NCBI GenBank assembly: GCA_013297745.1
Contig: JAAFIM010000020.1
Span: 1-54,240, forward strand
Direction: 5' to 3'
Length of the DNA stretch: 54,240 bases
Source: Chitinophagales bacterium
Lineage (GTDB): Bacteria > Bacteroidota > Bacteroidia > Chitinophagales > Saprospiraceae
The notes beneath the pieces were generated by a model. The model did not search any database. It was given only the letters and a program-made list of their open reading frames with translations, and was not told where the DNA came from. Below are positions 14,694-22,670 of this stretch, piece after piece. The stretch's first letter is position 1. Each line of letters starts with the position of its first letter. The translations under genes were made by a program, and so were the position numbers.

Positions 14694-16526
14694 ATGGCTT
14701 ATAAATCCTTGCGCGATGCGCTGTTAGATTTGGAAAAAAACAAGCAATTGCTTAGAATAAAAACCCCTTTAAGCCCCGACTTGGAAATGGCTGAAGTCCA
14801 TCGGCGCATATTCGAAGCCAAAGGCCCCGCTATTTGGTTTCAATCTGTGATAGGTAGCCCTTTTACGGCTGCTTCCAATTTATACGGCACTTATGAACGC
14901 ACAGATTTTTTATTCAGAAAAGCTATGCCAAGAGTGCAAAAAGTGATAGAATTAAAAGCTGATATTGGCAATTTATTCAAAAATCCATTGCGGTATTGGA
15001 ACGCGCCTTTTATAGCTCTCAACGGTTTGCCCAGCAAAAGTTGGTTTTCTACTCCAGTCAAATACGGACAAACAACTATAGATAAATTGCCGCTTATCAA
15101 AAGCTGGCCTATGGACGGGGGCGCATTTATCACCTTGCCTCAAGTTTGTTCACTTCCCCCCAACGAGCGCAACCCGATGAAATCTAACGTGGGGATGTAC
15201 CGCATACAATTATCGGGCAACGATTATAAACTCAACGAACAAATCGGCTTGCATTATCAACTCCACAGGGGTATAGGTGTGCATCATACGGCTTACAACG
15301 ACAGCCCAGAACCGTTTAAAGTGTCTATTTTTGTGGGTGGCGCACCTTCTCACGCATTCTCGGCGATTATGCCCTTGCCTGAAGGTTTATCTGAATTTAC
15401 CTTCGCTGGTTTATTAAACGATAGACGTTTCCGCTACGCTTGGGAAGAAGGTTGGTTATTGTCGTCAGAAGCCGATTTTTGTATATTGGGAACTGTAGAA
15501 AAAAACCTCAAAATGCCAGAAGGCCCTTTTGGCGACCATTTAGGTTATTACAGTCTGACCCACGATTTCCCTGTGATGAAAGTGCATAAAGTTTATCACC
15601 GCAAAGATGCTATTTGGCATTTTTCTGTAGTGGGCAGACCGCCGCAAGAGGACTCCAGCTTTGGTTATTTGATACATCAATTGGTCAAAAAACTAACCGC
15701 TTCCGAATTTCCAGGGCTAAAATCTGTTCACGCTGTAGATGCTGCTGGCGTACATCCTTTGCTGTTGGCTGTGGGTAGCGAGCGTTATATGCCGTTTAGA
15801 ACCAGACAACCAGAGGAAATTTTGACTATAGCCAACCGTTTGATAGGTAGCGGGCAAACTTCTTTAGCTAAGTATTTGATAATAGCTGCTGATGGCGATG
15901 CACCCGATTTGAACGCTCACCACATTAGCGATTTCTTTAACCACGTATTGCAGCGGGTAGATTGGCGGCGCGATTTGCATTTTCAAACCAAAACCACTAT
16001 AGATACTTTAGATTATTCGGGTGAGGGTTGGAATGCTGGTTCAAAATTAGTGATTGCTTGCTGTGGCGAACCCATTAGAACCCTTGCTGATACGCTACCT
16101 GCTGCGTTTAGTCTGCCTCAAGGTTGGAATAAAACCGCTTTTTGTCAAAAGGGAATTTTAGCTGTTAGCGGTACAAAATTTAAAGATTATTTGCAAGCAG
16201 ATGCAGAAGTGAGCGAATTATGCCAACATTTGGAAAAGTCGGATTTGTCCCAATTGCCGCTTATTGTGTTGTGCGATGATGCCGAATTTTGCGCTCAAAC
16301 GCTTAATAATTTCCTTTGGGTTACTTTCACCCGCTCTAATCCCTCCCACGATATTTACGGGGTGGGTTCTGCTATACAGTTCAAACATTGGGGTTGTCGC
16401 GATACGCTAATCATTGATGCGAGGGTAAAACCTTTCCACGCGCCCGAATTAGTGCCAGATGAAAAAGTAAAATTAAAAATAGACAAACTATTCACCAAAG
16501 GTGGCGAATTGTACGGACTTATTTAG
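14694..16526 (+). CDS. UbiD-family prenylated-FMN decarboxylase
   Basis: A 610-residue UbiD-family decarboxylase. These use prenylated FMN to remove carboxyl groups from aromatic or unsaturated acids; in Bacteroidota this long form is usually assigned to menaquinone synthesis. Family segments include AEVHRRIFEAKGPAIWF at the N-terminus, the central GIGVHHTAYNDSPEPFKVSI, MPEGPFGDHLGYYSLTHDFP and HFSVVGRPPQEDSSFGY, each conserved around the cofactor and metal site. No UbiX flavin prenyltransferase or menaquinone gene is in the window, so its pathway is inferred from the family. The start is the ATG at 14694, 5 bp after a heptad array. A bidirectional terminator follows the stop. Confidence 0.9.
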   Translation: MAYKSLRDALLDLEKNKQLLRIKTPLSPDLEMAEVHRRIFEAKGPAIWFQSVIGSPFTAASNLYGTYERTDFLFRKAMPRVQKVIELKADIGNLFKNPLRYWNAPFIALNGLPSKSWFSTPVKYGQTTIDKLPLIKSWPMDGGAFITLPQVCSLPPNERNPMKSNVGMYRIQLSGNDYKLNEQIGLHYQLHRGIGVHHTAYNDSPEPFKVSIFVGGAPSHAFSAIMPLPEGLSEFTFAGLLNDRRFRYAWEEGWLLSSEADFCILGTVEKNLKMPEGPFGDHLGYYSLTHDFPVMKVHKVYHRKDAIWHFSVVGRPPQEDSSFGYLIHQLVKKLTASEFPGLKSVHAVDAAGVHPLLLAVGSERYMPFRTRQPEEILTIANRLIGSGQTSLAKYLIIAADGDAPDLNAHHISDFFNHVLQRVDWRRDLHFQTKTTIDTLDYSGEGWNAGSKLVIACCGEPIRTLADTLPAAFSLPQGWNKTAFCQKGILAVSGTKFKDYLQADAEVSELCQHLEKSDLSQLPLIVLCDDAEFCAQTLNNFLWVTFTRSNPSHDIYGVGSAIQFKHWGCRDTLIIDARVKPFHAPELVPDEKVKLKIDKLFTKGGELYGLI

Positions 16527-16533
16527 TCATCAT

Positions 16534-16570
16534 AAAAAAATCCCTATCCAGTTACGGAAAGGGATTTTTT
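16534..16570 (+). terminator. Bidirectional terminator between ubiD and the barrel genes
   Basis: AAAAAAATCCCT pairs with AAGGGATTTTTT around a short loop. It serves ubiD on the plus strand and the barrel gene ending at 16588 on the minus strand. Confidence 0.85.
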
Positions 16571-16587
16571 ATTTATAATTATCTAAC

Positions 16588-17316
16588 TCATTGATTAGGA
16601 AAAGAATAAGAAAGTCCTATCCTAAAAAGTGGCACGTGGTCCATACCTGCCGCCTCTATGCCAAAACCATATTTATCTTGTATTTCAGAAGGGAATATTC
16701 TTCTTCTTCTTCCTATTTGTACGGAAGTAAACACTAAATCGTGAAAATGCATTGACGCTCCAACGCCCATACAAGCATCTAAATTAATTTGTTTTGTTAC
16801 AGCTAATTTAAATCCTAAACCAATTAAATTAGCTATAGTTAAACCAGCTTTATTGCTTATAAAATCTTCACGCGCATAAAATTCTCTGTTAAAAGAATCC
16901 ACACCAGCATATAAATAACTGCCTGTTCTAAGTTTAAGTTTGGTCGTTTCTGTATCAAAAAATACATAAGGCGTAAAATTAGGTATTTTTTTTATTCTAA
17001 AATTGTACTGATAACCCAAATTTAGCCCAACTTTTTGCTTAAAATTTTCTTGATAACCACGCTGATAATACACAGTATTGGCCGCACTATTTCTAAAATA
17101 AGAATAGTTATTGACATTAAAAATTAAGCCTATGCGCAAAGAATGATTTTTATAATAAGGCATATAAGCCAGCCCATAATTAAAACAAAGGTCAGCGCGA
17201 GTAAAAAACGTATTAACGCTGTGCTTAAATTTTTTCGGTAAAATAGTGTCTGTAGTTGTAGCATTTGCCCAAGAAAAACTAAAACACAGCAACAAAATTA
17301 ATGATGATAATTTCAT
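16588..17316 (-). CDS. Outer-membrane beta-barrel-like protein, tandem paralogue 1
   Basis: A 242-residue exported protein with a signal peptide (MKLSSLILLLCFSFSWANA). A predicted beta-barrel body follows: alternating hydrophobic and aromatic strands with Gly/Asn turns, such as SLRIGLIFNVNNYSYFRNS, then VGLNLGYQYNF and YVFFDTETTKLKLRTGSYL, ending in the aromatic strand IGLSYSF. It is clearly paralogous to the gene immediately upstream: both contain NTVYYQRG, GYQYNF, KKIP and PYVF at matching positions. I chose the ATG at 17314-17316, just before the signal peptide. The gap to its paralogue is 50 bp, so they are likely co-transcribed. No function can be assigned; it resembles uncharacterised OmpA/porin-like barrels of Bacteroidota. 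Confidence 0.82.
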   Translation of the reverse strand: MKLSSLILLLCFSFSWANATTTDTILPKKFKHSVNTFFTRADLCFNYGLAYMPYYKNHSLRIGLIFNVNNYSYFRNSAANTVYYQRGYQENFKQKVGLNLGYQYNFRIKKIPNFTPYVFFDTETTKLKLRTGSYLYAGVDSFNREFYAREDFISNKAGLTIANLIGLGFKLAVTKQINLDACMGVGASMHFHDLVFTSVQIGRRRRIFPSEIQDKYGFGIEAAGMDHVPLFRIGLSYSFPNQ

Positions 17317-17366
17317 ATAAATGCTGATAAATAAAGCCACAAACTAAATAGTTTGCAGCTTTAGAC

Positions 17367-18086
17367 TTATTTTTTTGTAAATGTATAAGAAAGTCCTACT
17401 CGTATCATAGGTAAGCCATCCAAACCCACCATAGACCAATCTGCCTCAATTCCCAAAAAATCTCTTCTAAATGTCCTTCTATAAACTGGAATGCCTGTTG
17501 AAGTAACACCAATTCCAGAATAATTATAAAAAGAAACTCCCCAACCAAAGCACATATCAAAATTTATATTTTTTGTAATAGCAAATTTAGCACCTAAACC
17601 TATAGTATTTAAAAAAGAATAGCCAGCTTCATACTCAATTGGAATTTTAGCAAAATACTCAATGCCAAAAGTATCTATACCAACATAAGAATCAAATTTA
17701 GTTCTTAAGGCTAATTTTGCAACTTCAAAATCATAAAATACATAAGGCGCAAAATGTGGTATTTTTTTTAACTTAAAATTATATTGATAGCCTACGTTTA
17801 AACCAAATTTTTGACTAAAAGTCTTGGCAAAACCACGCTGATAATATACGGTATTAGAAGCACTATTCATATAGTAATCATAGTTACTTACATTTACTCT
17901 TAAACCTAAGCGAAAAGAATGATTTTTATAAGCAGGGAAATAAGCAAATATAAAATTTTGCGAAATATCAGCTATAGTAAATGAAACATTAGCTGAATGT
18001 TTCCAACCTTTACTAATTAAGGTATCTATAGCATAAGTTTTTACGCTAAAACAGAAAAAACAGAAAAGAAACAATATTTTTTTCAT
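17367..18086 (-). CDS. Outer-membrane beta-barrel-like protein, tandem paralogue 2
   Basis: A 239-residue exported protein with a signal peptide (MKKILFLFCFFCFSVKTYA) and the same strand pattern as its downstream paralogue. Shared blocks are NHSFRLGLRVNVSNYDYY, NTVYYQRG, GLNVGYQYNF, KLKKIPHFAPYVF and the closing IRVGLSYTF. The last aromatic strand near the C-terminus is the usual signal for insertion by the BAM complex. The arrangement suggests a local gene duplication followed by divergence. It lies about 80 bp downstream of the lipoprotein gene, but a terminator (18104-18145) falls between them, so it probably has its own promoter in that short gap; I could not find a clear one. Confidence 0.82.
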   Translation of the reverse strand: MKKILFLFCFFCFSVKTYAIDTLISKGWKHSANVSFTIADISQNFIFAYFPAYKNHSFRLGLRVNVSNYDYYMNSASNTVYYQRGFAKTFSQKFGLNVGYQYNFKLKKIPHFAPYVFYDFEVAKLALRTKFDSYVGIDTFGIEYFAKIPIEYEAGYSFLNTIGLGAKFAITKNINFDMCFGWGVSFYNYSGIGVTSTGIPVYRRTFRRDFLGIEADWSMVGLDGLPMIRVGLSYTFTKK

Positions 18087-18103
18087 ACAATTATTTTATT
18101 GAA

Positions 18104-18145
18104 AAAGCACAAGCCCTAATTTATAAAAATTAAGGTTTGTGCTTT
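18104..18145 (-). terminator. Terminator after the lipoprotein gene
   Basis: AAAGCACAA and TTGTGCTTT are the outer arms, with further A-T pairing inside (CTAATTT/AAATT). The stem lies 22 bp past the lipoprotein stop. Confidence 0.75.
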
Positions 18146-18166
18146 GTAGGATTATAAAAATATTAG

Positions 18167-19426
18167 TTAAAGGTCTCTATCTAATCTTTGTATTCTCATA
18201 TACCCTTTAGAAGTAGTGTAAGTTTGCATTACAAGATTAGCATTGAAAGCATTCAAATTAAAACCATTATTAGTAGTTGGGTTAAAATGATACCATTCGT
18301 CAGCATATTTAGAACGTCCATTTAATGGCTCTAAACCATTTCCACTTCCACCCAACAAACATAATCTACCAAAATCTTTACCTCTTGCATACCAATCGTA
18401 TTCAAAAGAAGCGATAACAGCATCACAAAATTGTCTTGCCATTATATTATATTGGCCAAAAGGACGCATAGCACTATGATTAACTAAAGCAAATGTTACC
18501 CCCATAGGCAAGCCAAGTGAATTTCTGTTCATTCTATAGCCTTGGTCAATAAGCCAGCCATCATTGCTTGTAGCATATCTAACAAGCCCAATCACAGCAT
18601 AATCAATGCGGCCACTATTCTCATAGGCTTGATTGATTAAGAACAAATTTTGTTCAAAAGTGGGGGCAAGAACTCTAAATCCTGATTTTTGTTCTTCTTC
18701 TCTAACATCAAAATTAGAACGAGGCGTTACTCCTGACAAAACAGTTAAATCGCCATTTGTAACAATAAACAAAGGATTTGCTAAAGCCATAGCTTCAGCT
18801 TCTCCCAAAGCAGTAAAATTGCAATTGCCAAGTTCATCTAAATAAAAAACTGGTATATGGTCTTCTTTAGTAGGATGTATATTTTCGTCAATTTGCGCAC
18901 CTACAGCCCAATAAATTGGTAGTCCAAAGTCAGCTGTAGCTGCATTTGGTACTACTATAAATGGCTTGTACTGGATTTGGGTATGCACCAATTTAGGATT
19001 AAGAAAAGTTTTGTATTTAAAATTTACAGAACTTTGTTCAGCTATAGCAGCTACTGCACTATTTATAGTTGCTGTAATAGATGGATTATTATCAGCAAAA
19101 GCGTATAAATCAACCTCTTTTGCTGGGCTATTTTGTACAGCAGTTTTTAATGCCGTAATAGCTGTAGGATGTTGTGCTTCAACTTGACGATATGCATAAG
19201 TCATATAATACAGTGCATAATTTACATTTTGGTCTTCTGCATCGTTTGGATTTAGCAAAAAATCCGCCTCGTCAAATTCTGTACAAGGTTCAAGAGTAGA
19301 ACGAAAACCACTTGCAGCAGGTTGTACTGTAGTATTTTCTACAGTTTTGGTTTGCTCTTTTTGACAAGCGGTAAAAAATAAAGCGGCTGACATAGAGAGT
19401 GCAGCCAATAGCGTGGTTTTGCGCAT
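18167..19426 (-). CDS. Exported lipoprotein of unknown function
   Basis: A 419-residue protein with a lipoprotein signal peptide; the lipobox is FFTAC in MRKTTLLAALSMSAALFFTAC, here given as ALSMSAALFFTAC. The mature protein starts CQKEQTKTVENTT and should be lipid-anchored in the envelope. The body contains NPNDAEDQNVNYALYYMTYA and the acidic HPTKEDHIPVFYLDELGNC, and near the C-terminus LCLLGGSGNGLEPLNGR. I do not recognise a domain; weak resemblance to other uncharacterised Bacteroidota lipoproteins is all I can say. The gene has a well-formed promoter (19582-19613), a leader of about 150 nt full of hairpins (19468-19571), and a 21-bp tandem array further upstream, so it may be strongly regulated. 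Confidence 0.82.
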   Translation of the reverse strand: MRKTTLLAALSMSAALFFTACQKEQTKTVENTTVQPAASGFRSTLEPCTEFDEADFLLNPNDAEDQNVNYALYYMTYAYRQVEAQHPTAITALKTAVQNSPAKEVDLYAFADNNPSITATINSAVAAIAEQSSVNFKYKTFLNPKLVHTQIQYKPFIVVPNAATADFGLPIYWAVGAQIDENIHPTKEDHIPVFYLDELGNCNFTALGEAEAMALANPLFIVTNGDLTVLSGVTPRSNFDVREEEQKSGFRVLAPTFEQNLFLINQAYENSGRIDYAVIGLVRYATSNDGWLIDQGYRMNRNSLGLPMGVTFALVNHSAMRPFGQYNIMARQFCDAVIASFEYDWYARGKDFGRLCLLGGSGNGLEPLNGRSKYADEWYHFNPTTNNGFNLNAFNANLVMQTYTTSKGYMRIQRLDRDL

Positions 19427-19467
19427 AGTGCGTACTGTTTTTGTTAAAAAAAAGATTTTAATAAAAA

Positions 19468-19571
19468 AGAATTACAGCTATGCTGTAATTCTGCAGTAGA
19501 ACAGCTATGCGATGATTTTACCAAAAGGGTAAAATTCCCGCTATGCGGGTGAGTTGGCCAATAATTTCACC
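19468..19571 (-). promoter_or_regulatory. Hairpin-rich leader of the lipoprotein mRNA
   Basis: In order on the plus strand: AGAATTACAGC-TAT-GCTGTAATTCT (perfect 11-bp stem), ATTTTACC-AAAAG-GGTAAAAT (8 bp), CCCGC-TAT-GCGGG (5 bp), and a wide GGTGA/TCACC pair. GCTATGC recurs three times. The element lies between the predicted promoter and the start codon, so it should be transcribed as 5' leader. It may be a regulatory RNA structure, or an interspersed multi-hairpin repeat of the same class as 3227-3511. Confidence 0.6.
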
Positions 19572-19581
19572 TTTGATAGCG

Positions 19582-19613
19582 CAAAAGTAAAACTACTTTT
19601 TTAATCCGCCAAA
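19582..19613 (-). promoter_or_regulatory. Promoter of the lipoprotein gene
   Basis: On the minus strand this has TTTG (19610-19613), a 20-bp spacer, then TACTTTTG (19582-19589): the full Bacteroidota consensus. It predicts transcription start near 19577 and a leader of about 150 nt. Confidence 0.7.
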
Positions 19614-19680
19614 TTTTTTTATTAAAAACACAGTAAAATTTTAAAAATTTAATATTGGCTTAACATTGCTTGTTTTTTGA

Positions 19681-19944
19681 ACCCTAATTTTTATATGTTA
19701 GACCCTAATTTTTGTATGTTAGACCCTAATTTTTATATGTTAGACCCTAATTTTTATATGTTAGACCCAAAATTTTATATGTTAGACCCAAAATTTTATA
19801 TGTTAGACCCAAAATTTTATATGTTAGACCCAAAATTTTATATGTTAGACCCAAAATTTTATATGTTAGACCCAAAATTTTATATGTTAGACCCTAATTT
19901 TTGTATGTTAGACCCTAATTTTTGTATGTTAGACCCTAATTTAT
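19681..19944. repeat. 21-bp tandem array, 12 units plus a partial
   Basis: The unit is ACCCTAATTTTTATATGTTAG (21 bp; positions 19681-19701 for unit 1) with two variants: Units 2, 11 and 12 have TTTTTGT, and units 5-10 have CCCAAAATTTTAT. Like variants are clustered. Each unit carries an A/T tract, so tracts recur every two helical turns. One frame is open and would encode repeated MLDPNFY, but there is no ATG before the first unit and no recognisable protein. The array lies about 70 bp upstream of the lipoprotein promoter. Confidence 0.9.
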
Positions 19945-19969
19945 AGTTATTGGATATATTTTTTAGAAT

Positions 19970-20004
19970 AAAAAAAGAGTAGCCTACTCGCGCAAGCCAC
20001 TCTC
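19970..20004 (-). terminator. Terminator after aspS
   Basis: In the minus-strand sense, AGAGTGGC pairs with GCTACTCT (one G-U pair), followed by a run of T. It lies 29 bp past the aspS stop. Confidence 0.7.
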
Positions 20005-20032
20005 AAAAGAGGAAAAAGTGAAAAAAATATCG

Positions 20033-21823
20033 TTACTTATCCGCAACAGGTTTTAGGATGAGGTTTAATTCATCCAATTGTTTTTGGGTAATCGTGGTGG
20101 GGCTACCCATCATCGGGTCTTGTGCTTTTTGGTTCATCGGGAACGCGATAATCTCTCTGATATTGGGTTCGTCGGCAAAAACCATCACCATTCTATCCAA
20201 ACCTGGAGCAATTCCTCCGTGTGGGGGCGCGCCGTAAGTGAAAGCGTTTATCATATGCCCAAATTTACCCTGTACATCTTCTTGGCTATAGCCAGCGATT
20301 TCAAACGCTTTGTACATAATATCGGGGCGGTGATTGCGGATTGCACCGCTTGAAAACTCTATCCCGTTGCAAACAATATCGTATTGATAAGCGACTATAT
20401 CCAGCAGTTCCGCGTTAGTTTTGGCAGAAGTTAAGGCTTCCATCCCCCCTTGAGGCATAGAGAAAGGATTGTGGCAAAAATCTATCTTTTGGTCGTCCTC
20501 GTTCCATTCAAACATAGGAAAATCCACTATCCAGCTAAACGCCAACAAATCTTTATCCAACAAGCCCAATTCATTAGCCAGATGCACACGCAATTTGCCC
20601 AAAGTATCAGTAACTTGTTTGTAAGTGCCAGCTAGCAACAAAACGCTATCGTTAGTTTGTACATTGAGTTGGGTTTTAATCTGCTCCAAATGCTCTTCGG
20701 TTAGGAACTTTAGAATAGAACCTTTGGTTTCGCCCTCTTTGAAGGTGAGATAAGCCAAACCGTTTGCGCCCAATTCTTTAGCCTTAGCTTCAGCATCTTT
20801 GAAAAATTTGTTGGAACGGTCAGCCGTATTCGGTACAACTATAGCTTTTACACAATCTTGAGCAGCAAAAGCGGTGAAGTTGGTTGTTTTGAACAGCGCG
20901 GTCAAATTGTGCATACGCATATCAAAGCGAATATCGGGCTTGTCGTTGCCGTACCAATCCATAGCATCGGCATAGCGGATACGAGGGAAAGGAAACTGCA
21001 TAATGCGCTTGTTGCAAACGCGGGGAACTATCACTTGGTACATTTCCTCCAACACAGCAAACAATTCATCTTGAGTGATAAAAGCCATTTCCATATCCAG
21101 CTGATAAAACTCACCAGGACTGCGGTCAGCACGGGCGTTTTCGTCCCTAAAGCAGGGAGCTATTTGGAAATACTTATCAAAACCCGCACACATCAACAAC
21201 TGTTTATACTGTTGGGGAGCTTGAGGCAGGGCGTAAAATTTGCCAGGATGCAAACGAGACGGCACCACAAAATCGCGCGCACCTTCAGGGGAAGAAGCGG
21301 TAAGAATGGGGGTTTGGATTTCTATAAAACCCTTATTGGCTAAGAAATTGCGCAGTTCTTGCATCACTTTAAACCTCAAAAGGATATTGTTGTGCAATTT
21401 TTCGCGGCGCAAATCTATAAAGCGATATTTGAGGCGTAAATCTTCACCTGGCAAAGTGCTATCTTCAGGCGAAAAGGGTAAATTATTGGTTAAGGTATCA
21501 ATTTGTAACGTTTCTACCTCAATTTCTACCTCGCCTGTGGGCATATTTTTATTAATATCCTTGCCTCTTGAGCGAACTGTGCCTTGGATAAAAATCACAC
21601 TTTCGGGGCGTAATTGGTTGGCTTGTTCGAATAAGTCGGGATTAGCTTCAGCAGAAAATACCAACTGCGTAACCCCGTAATGGTCGCGCAAGGTGATAAA
21701 CATAAACTTATTGGACAGGCGGCGGATATCTCTCACCCAGCCCGCCAAGCGAACTTGTAGTCCTACATCGGCAGCGCGGAGTTGATTGCAATGGTGGCTG
21801 CGGTATGGGTTGGTAATAGTCAT
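20033..21823 (-). CDS. aspS: Aspartyl-tRNA synthetase
   Basis: A 596-residue class II synthetase that charges tRNA(Asp) in the cytoplasm. The N-terminal anticodon-binding OB-fold includes GLQVRLAGWVRDIRRL. Class II motif 2 is FRDENARADRSPGEFYQLDM (about residue 225), and motif 3 is GIAPGLDRMVMVFADE (about 535). Between them is a bacterial-type GAD insertion (about 290-420, GANGLAYLTFKEGE). The length matches bacterial AspRS. Whether it is discriminating or also charges tRNA(Asn) cannot be told here, as no gatCAB genes are in the window. The start MTITNPYRSHHCNQLRAADV aligns with the family. A -7 box lies at 21859-21866, 36 bp upstream. Confidence 0.96.
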   Translation of the reverse strand: MTITNPYRSHHCNQLRAADVGLQVRLAGWVRDIRRLSNKFMFITLRDHYGVTQLVFSAEANPDLFEQANQLRPESVIFIQGTVRSRGKDINKNMPTGEVEIEVETLQIDTLTNNLPFSPEDSTLPGEDLRLKYRFIDLRREKLHNNILLRFKVMQELRNFLANKGFIEIQTPILTASSPEGARDFVVPSRLHPGKFYALPQAPQQYKQLLMCAGFDKYFQIAPCFRDENARADRSPGEFYQLDMEMAFITQDELFAVLEEMYQVIVPRVCNKRIMQFPFPRIRYADAMDWYGNDKPDIRFDMRMHNLTALFKTTNFTAFAAQDCVKAIVVPNTADRSNKFFKDAEAKAKELGANGLAYLTFKEGETKGSILKFLTEEHLEQIKTQLNVQTNDSVLLLAGTYKQVTDTLGKLRVHLANELGLLDKDLLAFSWIVDFPMFEWNEDDQKIDFCHNPFSMPQGGMEALTSAKTNAELLDIVAYQYDIVCNGIEFSSGAIRNHRPDIMYKAFEIAGYSQEDVQGKFGHMINAFTYGAPPHGGIAPGLDRMVMVFADEPNIREIIAFPMNQKAQDPMMGSPTTITQKQLDELNLILKPVADK

Positions 21824-21858
21824 TATGAATAGATATTTTAGCTATAAAAATTAAGCCG

Positions 21859-21866
21859 CAAAGGTA
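21859..21866 (-). promoter_or_regulatory. Predicted -7 box for aspS
   Basis: On the minus strand this reads TACCTTTG, an exact TAnnTTTG, 35 bp upstream of the aspS ATG. No convincing -33 box was seen. Confidence 0.5.
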
Positions 21867-21949
21867 AGCCAAAAATAGAAAAATAATAGCTAAAACGGTT
21901 TATTTTTGGGATAAAAGCATTTTTTTAGTTTATAAATGTAGAAAATAGT

Positions 21950-21957
21950 TAATTTTG
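21950..21957 (+). promoter_or_regulatory. Predicted -7 box for the PTPS-family gene
   Basis: TAATTTTG matches TAnnTTTG, 111 bp before the ATG at 22069. The resulting leader of about 105 nt shows no riboswitch that I recognise; a preQ1 aptamer pattern was looked for and not found. Confidence 0.4.
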
Positions 21958-22068
21958 CGCCGTTTTTCGCTATTCCACAAGCTGTTTTCTTGTCAGGAGG
22001 CTGTTTTTTTCGGGTAAAAAAACGAGATTAAAATTATTCAGTTATTATAAAAACGCCAAAACAAAGGT

Positions 22069-22485
22069 ATGGTAGTTTATTTAACCCGCGTTGAAACATT
22101 CAACGCAGCGCATCGGCTTTGGGTCAATGAATGGAGCGAAGCGCAAAATTTAGCCGTATTTGGTAAATGTGCCAATAAGTATTTTCACGGGCATAATTAC
22201 GAACTTTCAGTAACTATAAAAGGCCAACCCGACCCGCTCTTCGGTTGGCTAATGGATGCGAAGGTGTTGGGAAATACGATTAAAACCCAAATTTGTGATG
22301 TTTTAGACCACAGCAATTTGAATTTGGACGAAAATTTTTTGCCAAAAGATATTCAAATCACCACAGAAAATCTTTGCTACTATATCTGGAAACAGTTAGA
22401 ACCGCATATTCCCGCGCCTTGCCGCCTGCATTGTATCAAACTGCAAGAGACGAGTAAAATTTATGCTGAGTACTTTGGGGAGTGA
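22069..22485 (+). CDS. 6-pyruvoyl-tetrahydropterin synthase / QueD family protein
   Basis: A 138-residue T-fold enzyme that acts on dihydroneopterin triphosphate. The zinc ligands are His15 (FNAAHRL), His40 and His42 (FHGHNY), and the catalytic Cys34 is in VFGKCANKYFHGHNY. The spacing C-x5-HGH is that of the PTPS-II/eukaryotic-like subgroup. Typical QueD enzymes of the queuosine pathway have a shorter spacing, so the product could be tetrahydropterin-type rather than 6-carboxytetrahydropterin. The late motifs LDHSNLNLDE and LQETSKIYAEYFGE fit the family. The stop codon (TGA, 22483-22485) lies inside the first unit of a heptad array. It converges on ribE; both pathways use GTP-derived precursors, but their proximity may be chance. 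Confidence 0.88.
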   Translation: MVVYLTRVETFNAAHRLWVNEWSEAQNLAVFGKCANKYFHGHNYELSVTIKGQPDPLFGWLMDAKVLGNTIKTQICDVLDHSNLNLDENFLPKDIQITTENLCYYIWKQLEPHIPAPCRLHCIKLQETSKIYAEYFGE

Positions 22486-22508
22486 TTAGTGAGAGGTGAG
22501 AGGTGGGA
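22481..22508 (+). repeat. Heptad array across the stop of the PTPS-family gene
   Basis: Four heptamers in register: AGTGATT, AGTGAGA, GGTGAGA, GGTGGGA. The first contains the stop codon. The inverted partner is at 22643-22670. Confidence 0.8.
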
Positions 22509-22548
22509 AGAAACTTTTATTTTTTGATTATTAGCAACAATTTCATCT

Positions 22549-22638
22549 ATGGAAGAGAACGAAAATTTGGAAAAAAGTAGTTTTAACGATATGTTGCGCA
22601 ACAATGCTTATAAAAATGTCAAACTAACCAGAAATTAA
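22549..22638 (+). CDS. Possible 29-residue protein between the heptad arrays
   Basis: The frame ATG (22549) to TAA (22638) encodes MEENENLEKSSFNDMLRNNA and then YKNVKLTRN: a charged, Asn-rich peptide with no signal or membrane segment. It fills most of the 134 bp between the two inverted heptad arrays. Codon use resembles that of neighbouring genes, but so short a frame can arise by chance, and no promoter or ribosome site stands out. I do not recognise it. Confidence 0.3.
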   Translation: MEENENLEKSSFNDMLRNNAYKNVKLTRN

Positions 22639-22642
22639 CAAC

Positions 22643-22670
22643 TCCCACCTCTCACTCCCCACCACTCACT
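22643..22670 (-). repeat. Heptad array across the ribE stop
   Basis: In the ribE sense: AGTGAGT, GGTGGGG, AGTGAGA, GGTGGGA. The array overlaps the first bases of the ribE stop triplet region (22669-22671). It is the inverted, pair-specific match of the array at 22481-22508. Confidence 0.8.

Noticed and set aside
19681-19944. Possible CRISPR array
   Set aside because: The units are directly contiguous without spacers, and no cas gene is in the window.
19677-19946. Open frame encoding tandem MLDPNFY-type heptapeptides
   Set aside because: It starts at TTG with no promoter or ribosome site. Its openness follows from a 21-bp repeat with no stop in that frame, and no protein family or signal is recognisable.
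21950-22068. Possible preQ1 or FMN riboswitch before the PTPS-family gene
   Set aside because: No conserved aptamer core could be matched; only short, weak pairings were seen.
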